Shown: in pieces, positions 36,368 through 44,761 of the stretch
Position numbering within the stretch: position 1 is the first letter of the stretch
How the letters are laid out: each line of letters opens with the position of its first letter
NCBI RefSeq assembly: GCF_910584445.1
Contig: NZ_CAJUBO010000020.1
Coordinates: 1 to 50,303, forward strand
Reading direction: 5' to 3'
DNA from: an uncultured Desulfovibrio sp.
GTDB taxonomy: Bacteria > Desulfobacterota > Desulfovibrionia > Desulfovibrionales > Desulfovibrionaceae
Length of the DNA stretch: 50,303 nucleotides
The notes under the pieces: model-generated
What the model saw: only the letters and a program-made list of their open reading frames with translations
What the model was told of the DNA's origin: nothing
Databases searched by the model: none
Made by a program: the position numbers and the translations under genes

Positions 36368-37702
36368 ATGAAATTGCAACGCTGGGCCTTTCTCAGGGAA
36401 CTGATCCCTCTGGCCGTCCTCCTGATGGTCCTTGAGTATTCCGTCGTTGGAGGGAGGCTGCTCACCGGGGAGCCTTCCCCCCTCTGGCTGCTCGTCCTGC
36501 TCATTGCGCCCCGGCGTGGCTCCCTTGCCGGATTCGTCTGTGGCCTTGCGGCGGCAGCCATATATTTGTGGTGCATGTCCGAACAGGGCCATCTCTGGCA
36601 GGATATGCTGCATCGCCAACCCTCGCTCCTGATAGAGCCGGGACTGTTTCTGCTGTTTGGCGTCTATCTGGGCGCGCTCGGCGAGAGCCAGACCAGGAGG
36701 ATGGAACATTTCAGGGACAAGGCCCTGTCCCTGGCCGCGCAGCTGGATTCCTGCGAGATACAGCGGACGGAGCTTGAGCGAAGCCGGATCGCCATGGAAA
36801 AGCGCATCGCCGGACAGGGCGCAACGCTTCTGACCCTGCATGACAGTTTCAAAAGACTGGGCAGGGCAACTTCTGAAGAAGATCTCCTGCGTGCGCTTGA
36901 GAGCCTGCTGCGCGAGGAAAGCCGTGCCGAGAGCTGCGGCATCTGGCGCATTTCCCAGGGAGACCACCGCCTTGTCTGCGGACGGTCCGGGGGAGATGTT
37001 CCGGCGATTGCCGTGGCCGTTGGCAAAAATCACAAAGTACTCAGCGCCGCGGACTGGTCACGCAAGAGCGACGTCCCCCCGGGGGCGGACCTGGCCGCGC
37101 TTGTCCGGGATGCCGAATCGGAACGGCTGGTCGTCGCGCTTGCGGGGTGCCCTTTCGTCCGCCTGACGCGGGATCTCGCCCTGCGGATCGGCCTGCTGGC
37201 GGAGCAGGCCGGCCTTGTGCTGGAGGCGTTGCGGAACCGGGAAATATTGCGGCGCCAGGCGGCACTGGATACGGAATCCGGTCTTGTCAGCGAAACCTAT
37301 CTTCGCCGCAGGGTGAACGAGGAAACAGCGCTTGCCGTGCGGCACAAGACGCCGCTTTCCCTGCTGGCATGTTCGATCACCGGCCATCGCGAAAAGACGC
37401 GATCCCGGCTCGAGACCGCGCTTTCCTGTTCGATCCGGGCGTGTATCCGCTTCAGTGACGGGCTTGCCTGGTTCCGGAACGAACGGGCGTTCGTCATCGT
37501 TCTGCCTCAGTGCGACGAGCGCGGAGCCGCGATCGTTTTGAAGAAGATCGAATCCAACCTTGAAATGCTGGAGTTGCGGGATGCGCGGAACCAGGCGGTG
37601 TACGAACTCGCCTGGAGCATCCATGCGTGTGATGGCACGCTGAAGGGCGATGCCGTTTTCGCGCGGCTCTTTGCCGACATGCGCCGGGAGGCGCGCGCAT
37701 GA
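36368..37702 (+). CDS. pelD: PelD-like c-di-GMP receptor, inner membrane
   Basis: A 444-residue protein with about four membrane spans in the first 110 residues, a coiled-coil stretch, a GAF domain (~150-310) and a C-terminal degenerate GGDEF domain. The active-site motif reads RNERAF (about 370-375) and cannot make cyclic di-GMP. The RxxD site RFSD (361-364) lies exactly 5 residues ahead, as in inhibitory sites that bind it. This is the architecture and length of Pseudomonas PelD. It should switch Pel polymerisation on when c-di-GMP rises. The start at 36368 has no strong ribosome site; the gene ends in an ATGA overlap with pelE. Confidence 0.88.
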   Translation: MKLQRWAFLRELIPLAVLLMVLEYSVVGGRLLTGEPSPLWLLVLLIAPRRGSLAGFVCGLAAAAIYLWCMSEQGHLWQDMLHRQPSLLIEPGLFLLFGVYLGALGESQTRRMEHFRDKALSLAAQLDSCEIQRTELERSRIAMEKRIAGQGATLLTLHDSFKRLGRATSEEDLLRALESLLREESRAESCGIWRISQGDHRLVCGRSGGDVPAIAVAVGKNHKVLSAADWSRKSDVPPGADLAALVRDAESERLVVALAGCPFVRLTRDLALRIGLLAEQAGLVLEALRNREILRRQAALDTESGLVSETYLRRRVNEETALAVRHKTPLSLLACSITGHREKTRSRLETALSCSIRACIRFSDGLAWFRNERAFVIVLPQCDERGAAIVLKKIESNLEMLELRDARNQAVYELAWSIHACDGTLKGDAVFARLFADMRREARA

Positions 37703-38811
37703 TCCCGGTGGCGGACATGCGCGTGGCCGGCAGGGAGCGCCGCCTGCGCGCTCTGGGGCTGCTTCTGGGGGCGCTCTCCCTGTGCGCCGCCATTGCCGGC
37801 TCGTTCGCCATCATGACGCAATACCTTCCTGGCATCATGGTGGCGCATTTCCTGGCCGCCATAACGGGCGGCTACGCGGGAGCCGTTGCGGACAGGCGCC
37901 GGCTCGGCGCGCATTTCTTTCCGTGGATCGTGGCGTTCACGATGCCGCTCTTTGGGGGAAGCGCGGCCTATTTTCTTCTGGAGACCATGAAAAAGCCGCG
38001 GTCGGGAAGGCTGCTGGAAGAGTACGCCGCATATCTGAATGACGCCGCCTCCTACAGGGAGAGCGTGCCGGTCGCGGCGCGTTCCACGCCCGCGGAACCC
38101 GTTTCCCTGAGTGATGTGCTGTCCAATCCCGTGTCGGATGCGGAGCAGAGGATAGCCATAGAATATCTGGCAGAGATGGAAACACAGGCGGCATTCGAGA
38201 TTTTGCGAAAAGCGGTGTCGTCCGCCGGCCGTGAAGCCTATTTTTTCGCAATGACTGCCATGACGCAGATGGAAGACAAAATGCTTGCCCAGCTTGGCGA
38301 GCTTGAGGACAAGATCAGACACGACGGCGAAGGCCAGGCGCCTGAAGAGCTGCTGTTGAAAACGGCAACGACGTATATCGATTTCATTTATTATCGATTT
38401 GCCACAGGGGAAAGACGCGCGGAATATCTTCACAGGGCGGAAACACTGTTGCGGAACGCGCTTGACCGCCCTGCAACAGACCCCAGGAAAAGGGATGAAG
38501 CCCTGATCCTGCTGGGCAGGGTAAAGCTTGCGCTGAACGATGGCGAGAGCGCGGCGAACTGCTTCAGCCGGCATATCGAAAGAAACCCCTCGCGCAGTCT
38601 GGGGTATCTCTGGCGCGCTGAAGCCTGGCATGCGCTCGGCAACCACGCGCGCCTGCGGGAGGACCTCCGGTCCGCCCGCGAACATGGGGAAATTCCCCCC
38701 AACATGCTGTCGGTCCTGGATTTCTGGCTCCCGGAAACGACGGGTGAAGCGAAAGCAGCACCGGCGTCGGCAGGCCCGCATCTTCCAACCCCATTCACGG
38801 TGGATCTGTGA
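37699..38811 (+). CDS. pelE: PelE-like inner-membrane TPR protein
   Basis: A 370-residue protein with hydrophobic segments in the first ~95 residues (LGLLLGALSLCAAIAGSFAIM, FPWIVAFTMPLFGGSAAYFLL) and a cytoplasmic helical part with TPR-like repeats (DEALILLGRVKLALNDGESAANCFSRH). PelE brings PelF to the membrane complex of PelD and PelG. The length is slightly above that of Pseudomonas PelE. Overlaps on both sides (ATGA with pelD, GTGA with the HEAT-repeat gene) indicate coupled translation. Confidence 0.82.
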   Translation: MIPVADMRVAGRERRLRALGLLLGALSLCAAIAGSFAIMTQYLPGIMVAHFLAAITGGYAGAVADRRRLGAHFFPWIVAFTMPLFGGSAAYFLLETMKKPRSGRLLEEYAAYLNDAASYRESVPVAARSTPAEPVSLSDVLSNPVSDAEQRIAIEYLAEMETQAAFEILRKAVSSAGREAYFFAMTAMTQMEDKMLAQLGELEDKIRHDGEGQAPEELLLKTATTYIDFIYYRFATGERRAEYLHRAETLLRNALDRPATDPRKRDEALILLGRVKLALNDGESAANCFSRHIERNPSRSLGYLWRAEAWHALGNHARLREDLRSAREHGEIPPNMLSVLDFWLPETTGEAKAAPASAGPHLPTPFTVDL

Positions 38812-40712
38812 AAGACGCATTTGTGGAACTTGTCCGCGAGCTGCGGGGAACCGTTCGCGCCCGGCGGCAGGAAAAGCTGCGGGAGGTCGAACTCGCCTGG
38901 AGCGCCGGCGAGCTTGCGGGATTTCGCCTGTTTGTCATGGGCCTGCATTCCTCGGAAATGGTCGATGTCTGTTACGCGCTCTCGGATGCCCAGGCCGTGC
39001 CTTTGCTGGAAATACTGGGAGATTTCGCGGAAAAGGACCCCGAGTTGATGCAGATCGCCTTCCGGTCCATGGAAAAAACTTCATCCCTTGCACGGACCTT
39101 TCTCGCCAACCGGCTGATCGCATCCACAAAACCGGAAGTGCGCGCAAGGACCTGCGAAATGCTGGGCAATTCCGGCGCGCAGGCGGAACCGCTCCTGAAA
39201 CGGGCGCTGGGGGATCGCGATACCCGGGTCCAGCGCGCCGCCCTTGACGCCATTTCCCGCGGCGATTTCAAGCGCCTGGGCCTCAACGTCGTTCCCCTTT
39301 TGCGCAGCGGCGACAGGGAGGTGCGCTTCGCGGCCCTGGGGGCGGTCGCGCGTCTGGGCGTGACCTCGCCCTCACTGATCGATGACCTTCTGGCCCTTCT
39401 TCAGGATGCTTCCCAGAATGAACAGACGCGCAGGCTTGCCGCGGGGGTCCTGGCCCGCGCGGCAAGCGGGAAGGGCCGCGCCGTCCTGCTTGAGGCCCTG
39501 CGTTCTCCCGGAGCGGAGCATACCCTGCGCGTGGCCGCGGCGGAGTCCCTGAGCGGCTATGACGATCTGGAAGCGATCAAGGCCGTCCTGCGCGCCGTTG
39601 ATGACCGGGACGCCGTTGTCGCCAAAACCGCGCGCATGTCATTGAGCCGGAAACATTCGCAGGCGTTCGCCGAGATCCTTGCGCGCAATCTCGATGATGC
39701 GGACATGCGGGTCGCGGAACTGGCCGCCGAGATGCTCGGCGGCCTGGACGCGCGCCTCGTCAGGGATATCCTGATGAACCGGCTGAAAACCGAGCGGCGC
39801 ATCCCGGTCGTAAGCGCCCTGGCGCAGGCCATGAGCAAGGGGGGCATCCCGGGAACATGGGACGCGCTCATCGCCAAGCAACATGGGGAAAACATCTGTT
39901 CGCCCGCGTTTTTCCATGCCCTGGCGGATGTTGCGGAAGAAGACGACCTGCGGCGATTCGCCGCTCTTTTTGACGATGTCCGGGATGCTGAAACCAGGCG
40001 CGTGATCATGGACCGGCTGGCGCTTTTTGCGCGCACCTCTCCCGTTGCCCCGGAGGTCGAAACTCTGGCCGTGCGCGTCCTCAACGAGCCGGACACGACC
40101 CTGCATATCCCGGCCGCCACGATCCTCACCCATGTTTCCGGTCTGGATGCGCCAACGCGCACGCGTGTCTGGGAGTGCCTGGCAGCCGCCGGGGAAGACC
40201 CGCGGGTCACGCGCGCAGTCGCCGAGATGCTGCGGAACAGGGGGGGCGCCCTGGCGGACCTTTTTCTGGGCGCTCCGCCCACGGCGGCCGGTCTTCTGGC
40301 GCAGGCGGCGACGGAAGCGTCCTGCCCCGGCGAGGGGGCCGCGCAGCTTTTCCGCACTGTGGCCCACTGGGCCAGGACCGGCGCGCCACGCGCGAAGGAC
40401 GCGCTGCACGCCATGGCCCTTCTCGCCCCGGCAGCGCTCGTAACAGCCATGGCGAACTGCGCGGACCAGATATTTCTCCTTGAAGCATGGAGCGCATTGC
40501 CGGAGCAGGAGCGCGCATCGAACCGCCCGGATCTTCAGGCTTTTTTTGCTGAAGCCACCCCTGCGGACGCGCTTGCCGGCATCCGCATCCTCACACGCCT
40601 CCAGGATCTTCGCAGCCTCAACGCCATGGCGGACGTGGCCTTCACGTCCAAGGATCCCGCAGTTCGCAAGGCCGCCCTGGAGTTGACCAGGGAGCTTATC
40701 CTGGCCCCGTAG
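38808..40712 (+). CDS. HEAT-repeat protein inserted in the Pel-type locus
   Basis: A 634-residue soluble, all-helical protein made of tandem HEAT-type repeats, such as VRARTCEMLGNSGAQAEPLLKRAL, REVRFAALGAVARLG and ADMRVAELAAEMLGG. It has no signal peptide, no membrane segment and no catalytic motif. It begins with a GTG that overlaps the pelE stop (GTGA) and ends 8 bases before pelF, so it is clearly part of the operon. It has no counterpart in the Pseudomonas pel operon. HEAT solenoids bind proteins, so a cytoplasmic scaffold for PelF and the PelD/E/G complex is a reasonable inference, not shown. Confidence 0.85.
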   Translation: MKDAFVELVRELRGTVRARRQEKLREVELAWSAGELAGFRLFVMGLHSSEMVDVCYALSDAQAVPLLEILGDFAEKDPELMQIAFRSMEKTSSLARTFLANRLIASTKPEVRARTCEMLGNSGAQAEPLLKRALGDRDTRVQRAALDAISRGDFKRLGLNVVPLLRSGDREVRFAALGAVARLGVTSPSLIDDLLALLQDASQNEQTRRLAAGVLARAASGKGRAVLLEALRSPGAEHTLRVAAAESLSGYDDLEAIKAVLRAVDDRDAVVAKTARMSLSRKHSQAFAEILARNLDDADMRVAELAAEMLGGLDARLVRDILMNRLKTERRIPVVSALAQAMSKGGIPGTWDALIAKQHGENICSPAFFHALADVAEEDDLRRFAALFDDVRDAETRRVIMDRLALFARTSPVAPEVETLAVRVLNEPDTTLHIPAATILTHVSGLDAPTRTRVWECLAAAGEDPRVTRAVAEMLRNRGGALADLFLGAPPTAAGLLAQAATEASCPGEGAAQLFRTVAHWARTGAPRAKDALHAMALLAPAALVTAMANCADQIFLLEAWSALPEQERASNRPDLQAFFAEATPADALAGIRILTRLQDLRSLNAMADVAFTSKDPAVRKAALELTRELILAP

Positions 40713-40720
40713 AGATCGGC

Positions 40721-42346
40721 ATGAATTCGGATGTCTGCATAATCACGGAAGGAACCTTTCCGTACGTCATGGGCGGCGTCTCCACCTGGATCGCCCAGAT
40801 CATCGAATCGATGCCGGACCTGAAGTTCAGCGTCCTCAACATCTCCGCCTCCCGCAAGACGCAACGTCAGATCCGGTATGATCTTCCCAAGAATCTTGTG
40901 GGGATCAGCGATGCGTTCATCTTCGATTCCGCCTTCAGCGGACTGGCAAATCTGGAAAATCTGCAGGATGTCTTCCTTTTTGACTATGCAAGACCCCGAC
41001 TGGGGAAAGAGATCATCAGCAGCCACGCGCTGACCAGGGAAAAGGAAGAAGCGCTCCTGAGCGTATATCGCGCGTTGAGCACCGGCGGAAGCCTTGAGAT
41101 GGGCGATATTTCCGCGCTGGTGCAGGGTTTTGAGAGCGACGAGGAATTCATTGAGACAATGGCGCACAGCTATTCCGCCTGGGAGGTGATCAAACGGCTG
41201 TATCACGAGATCGGCATCCCGGGCTTGAGCTTCCTGGATTATTTCTGGAGTTTTCGCGCGCAGTACATGCCCATCTTCAATGTCTTGCGCGCATCATTGC
41301 CAAAGGCGCGCGTCTATCACGCCGCATGCACAGGCTACGCGGGGCTTCTGGGGGCGCGCGCGGCATATGAGTCCGGGCGGCCGCTCATCCTGACGGAGCA
41401 TGGCATCTATTCCCGCGAACGGCGCATCGAGCTGGCAAAGGTGGACTGGCTTTCCTCCTCCGGCGAAAGCCGCTTTTTGCAGCTCGAACGCTCGCGGAAC
41501 TGGTTCCGTGAGCGCTGGATGGCGCTCTTCCAGTCCCTTTCCCATGCCGCGTATGACAACGCCTCAAAAATCATTTCCCTCTATCGGGGCAACGGAGAGA
41601 TCCAGATCAGCGAAGGCGCTCCGCGGGACAAGGTGGAGATCATTCCCAACGGGATCATTACGGATACCTTCAGGAACATCCCCCGGCAGCGAAAAGCGCC
41701 GGGTGAACCGCTTCGGGTGGGCTTTGTGGGTCGCGTCGTGAGCATCAAGGACATAAAGACCCTGTTGCGCGCCATGTCGCTGCTGTCCGCCTGGGATGTT
41801 CCGTTCCGGACCACCGTTGTCGGTCCCCTTGATGAAGAGCCTGAATATGTCGCGGAATGTCTCGATCTTCTGGAAAAACTCGATCTCCACAGCAAGGTCT
41901 TTTTTGTGGGTCCTCGCCGCGATCTGGACAAGGTGTATGCCGAAATGGATGTGCTGTTGCTCACCAGCGCCAGCGAAGGCTTTCCCTATGTCGTCCTGGA
42001 AGCCAATTGCGCGGGCCTGCCTGTTGTCGCCACGGATGTGGGCGCGTGCAGGGAAATCCTCACCGGCATCGGCAAGGACGACAGGGCGCTGGGACCAAGC
42101 GGCCGGATCACGCCGGTGGGCGATCCCGAAGCGACCGCCTCCGAACTTGCCCGCTTCGCGCGCGATCCTGACGCACTGTACAGATACGGCCTGACAGGTC
42201 GGGAGCGCGCGCTGCGGTATTATGATCTGGAAAAGATCATGCGCCAGTACCGGGATATATACGAGACGTATATTTTTGCGGCCAAAAAACCCCGACACGC
42301 CCGCGCGACGGACGATGCGCGGACGCTGCCGCACGGAGTCCACTGA
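40721..42346 (+). CDS. pelF: PelF glycosyltransferase (GT4)
   Basis: Cytoplasmic glycosyltransferase of family 4, 541 residues, that polymerises Pel from UDP-N-acetyl hexosamine. The N-terminal TEGTFPYVMGGVSTWI is a PelF hallmark. Also present are ILTEHGIYSRERRIEL, the PNGI loop, RVVSIKDIKTLLRA, and SEGFPYVVLEANCAGLPVVATDVG carrying the E-x7-E catalytic glutamates. It is the strongest single identifier of the cluster as Pel-type. Its stop overlaps the pelG start by one base (TGATG). Confidence 0.95.
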   Translation: MNSDVCIITEGTFPYVMGGVSTWIAQIIESMPDLKFSVLNISASRKTQRQIRYDLPKNLVGISDAFIFDSAFSGLANLENLQDVFLFDYARPRLGKEIISSHALTREKEEALLSVYRALSTGGSLEMGDISALVQGFESDEEFIETMAHSYSAWEVIKRLYHEIGIPGLSFLDYFWSFRAQYMPIFNVLRASLPKARVYHAACTGYAGLLGARAAYESGRPLILTEHGIYSRERRIELAKVDWLSSSGESRFLQLERSRNWFRERWMALFQSLSHAAYDNASKIISLYRGNGEIQISEGAPRDKVEIIPNGIITDTFRNIPRQRKAPGEPLRVGFVGRVVSIKDIKTLLRAMSLLSAWDVPFRTTVVGPLDEEPEYVAECLDLLEKLDLHSKVFFVGPRRDLDKVYAEMDVLLLTSASEGFPYVVLEANCAGLPVVATDVGACREILTGIGKDDRALGPSGRITPVGDPEATASELARFARDPDALYRYGLTGRERALRYYDLEKIMRQYRDIYETYIFAAKKPRHARATDDARTLPHGVH

Positions 42347-43734
42347 TGGCAGGTATCGGTTTTCGCCTCCAGCGCATCCTTGCCTCAAACAGTTACGGTT
42401 CCCTTGCCGCGGCATACGGGTATTCGGCGATCATCGCCTCCGGCCCGTGGATGCTCTCCATGTTGAGCCTCATGGGCATAGGGGCGTTCATGGCCGCCGA
42501 TCCCGGCGCGCAGGGCGAGGCCGCGAATCCCGTCGATATCTTCGGTACCGTCACCACATATGTGTATGCGGGTTCCATCCTGCTTGGCGGCACGATCCAC
42601 CAGGGAGTCTCGCGCTATATTTCCGACCGTCTTTATGCCTCCGAAATGGAAGGGATCCTGCCCGCCTTTCTGTCTTCCGCCTCGATGGTCCTGGTTTTGG
42701 GCCTGGTGTGCGCCGGGCCATGGTTCGCCTTTTCCGGCTTGCCCGCGGCGGAGGCGTTTGCCGCGTTCCTGATGTTCCAGAGCCTGTCGCTTACCTGGCT
42801 CGCCATGGTTTTCCTTTCCGCCGCCAAGGGCTACGGCCAGATCGTGGGGGGCTTCTGCGGCGCCAATGCGGTGGGCGTCATCCTGGCCGTTCTTGGCTAC
42901 AGGTATTTTGCGTTGACCGGGGTACTCGCCGGCTACGGCCTGGGGCAGTTTTTGCTTGCCATCTGGCTGAGCTGGCGCATTTTTTGCGAATTTCCTTCCT
43001 ACAGCCCCTGCGAGCGCACGCTCATCGCCTTTTTATGGAAAAAACGCCGGCTCGCGGCCCTCGGCTTCGTCTTCAATCTCGGCATATGGATCGACAAATT
43101 CCTTGTCTGGCACAGCCCTCTGGGGCGCGAGGTCATCGGCTGGTTCCGCTGCGCGGAGACCTACGATACCTGCCTCTTTTTTGCCTATCTGACCACCATT
43201 CCGGCCATGGCCGTCTTTCTGCTCCGTGTGGAGACGTCTTTTTACAGGAACTACAGCGTGTATTTCAATGCCGTCACATGCGGGGGGGATATTGCAGCCA
43301 TTGAATACGGCAAGCAAAAAATCGGCGACAGCCTGAAACTCTCCGCAGAGCGCCTGCTGGCCTCGCAGGGGATCATCACCCTCGTTCTGATCGTCCTTGC
43401 GCCCTGGTTCGCGGGCTTCCTCGGCCTGTCATCGGCTGATGTGCCCACATTGCGGTGGGGGCTTCTGGCGGCGTTTCTGCAGGCGCTCCTTCTGTTTCTG
43501 CTCATCTTCTTTCTGTATTTTGACTGGCAGGTCCGCGCTCTCCTGCTTTCAACGCTCTTCTGTTGCTGCAATGCGGCCTTCACCTGGCTGAGCATCCTCC
43601 AGGGAGACGAATATCTTGGCCTGGGGTACCTGTTTGCCCTGCTGCTCTCGCTCGCAGCCGGGGTCATCATGTTTGAACGCGCACTGGACCGTCTGGAATT
43701 TGAAACATTCGCCAAGCAGCAAATGGGCGTTTGA
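42346..43734 (+). CDS. pelG: PelG-like polysaccharide transport protein, inner membrane
   Basis: A 462-residue protein with about 12 membrane spans, of the MATE/MOP-flippase class, opening with FRLQRILASNSYGSLAAAYGYSAIIASGPWML, very like PelG. KKRRLAALGFVFNLGIWIDKFLVWHSP and the RVETSFYRNYSVYFNAV loop are family-typical. It forms the inner-membrane passage for the polymer with PelD and PelE. Length is near that of Pseudomonas PelG. Confidence 0.93.
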   Translation: MAGIGFRLQRILASNSYGSLAAAYGYSAIIASGPWMLSMLSLMGIGAFMAADPGAQGEAANPVDIFGTVTTYVYAGSILLGGTIHQGVSRYISDRLYASEMEGILPAFLSSASMVLVLGLVCAGPWFAFSGLPAAEAFAAFLMFQSLSLTWLAMVFLSAAKGYGQIVGGFCGANAVGVILAVLGYRYFALTGVLAGYGLGQFLLAIWLSWRIFCEFPSYSPCERTLIAFLWKKRRLAALGFVFNLGIWIDKFLVWHSPLGREVIGWFRCAETYDTCLFFAYLTTIPAMAVFLLRVETSFYRNYSVYFNAVTCGGDIAAIEYGKQKIGDSLKLSAERLLASQGIITLVLIVLAPWFAGFLGLSSADVPTLRWGLLAAFLQALLLFLLIFFLYFDWQVRALLLSTLFCCCNAAFTWLSILQGDEYLGLGYLFALLLSLAAGVIMFERALDRLEFETFAKQQMGV

Positions 43735-43736
43735 GC

Positions 43737-44738
43737 ATGAGACTGGTGGCTGCCAAAGCGCGCAGAGACATTGACATCAAATTTCTTGCTTCAGTCCTGT
43801 GCGGTATTCTTGCGGTTGCAGCAAACGCATTTTCCGCATCTGGAACAGGAGAGGTTTCTCCTGATGCCCATGAAGCACTGGAAACACCATATATGCAGAA
43901 AAATCTTTACTCCAGACTTTTCGGCTCAGAAGAGCCACGCCATATCACATGGCTTTGCTATTACGGACAGGATCGGGAAGTCCTCGCGCTTTCCGGGTAC
44001 GACCTGCTCATTCTTGAAGCGGATGCCCTCGGCCCCGTCACAAAGGAGGACAAGGGCGACCGGATGTGCCTGGCCTACATGAGCATCGGCGAAATTTCCC
44101 AAAGCCGCTGGTTCTGGCCGCTTGTCCGGGATAAGCCCTGGCTCCTTGAAGAAAATCCCGACTGGCCCGACGCGCGCAGGATAGACCCGCGCAGCCCGGA
44201 ATGGAGCGACCTGCTGGTCGACACCATCGCCCCGGCGCTTCTGGCGGCAGGCTATGACGGCTTTCTGCTGGATAATGCCGATATCGGCGAATACCTGGAA
44301 AACAGGGACCCGGCGGCATACGCCGGGTCCAGGGACGCGGTCGCGAATATCATCAGGCGCTTGCGTCGTCGTTTTCCGGAGGCCGCGCTCATTGCGAACG
44401 GCGCCCTTGAAACCGCCGCGGACACCGCCGACTGCCTCGACGCCGTTGTCTGCGAAAGCACAGTGTCCCGATGGCGAACCAACGAAGATGGCTCCGTTTT
44501 TTATGAGCAGATTTCGCCACAGGACCGGGCATGGCTCCGCCCCAGGCTTTTGCGCCTTCGCGGCGCGGGTCTTCCCGTCCTGGCGCTGGAATATGTCGCC
44601 CCCGACGACGCGGTCACGCGGCAACGCGTGCGTGAGGCGGTACAACACGCGGGGGATCATCCCTATATGGCGGAGCGTCAGTTGATGCGCCTCCCTTCGA
44701 CAAAACAGCCCGAGAGCGCCTTGTCGGGGGCCGAGTGA
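43737..44738 (+). CDS. Exported GH114-type glycosidase (PelA hydrolase part)
   Basis: A 333-residue exported protein with an N-terminal hydrophobic segment (FLASVLCGILAVAANAFSA) and a single GH114 (alpha-1,4-polygalactosaminidase) domain. Key features are ITWLCYYG, CLAYMSIGEIS, GYDGFLLDNADIGEYLE (about residues 172-188, catalytic Asp region) and ALIANG. In Pseudomonas, PelA joins this domain to a deacetylase; here nothing follows it. It starts 2 bases after pelG ends. It probably trims periplasmic polymer or helps release it. A deacetylase, if any, must be encoded elsewhere. Confidence 0.87.
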   Translation: MRLVAAKARRDIDIKFLASVLCGILAVAANAFSASGTGEVSPDAHEALETPYMQKNLYSRLFGSEEPRHITWLCYYGQDREVLALSGYDLLILEADALGPVTKEDKGDRMCLAYMSIGEISQSRWFWPLVRDKPWLLEENPDWPDARRIDPRSPEWSDLLVDTIAPALLAAGYDGFLLDNADIGEYLENRDPAAYAGSRDAVANIIRRLRRRFPEAALIANGALETAADTADCLDAVVCESTVSRWRTNEDGSVFYEQISPQDRAWLRPRLLRLRGAGLPVLALEYVAPDDAVTRQRVREAVQHAGDHPYMAERQLMRLPSTKQPESALSGAE

Positions 44739-44761
44739 CGTTCTTTGTCTAGGATACCTGT

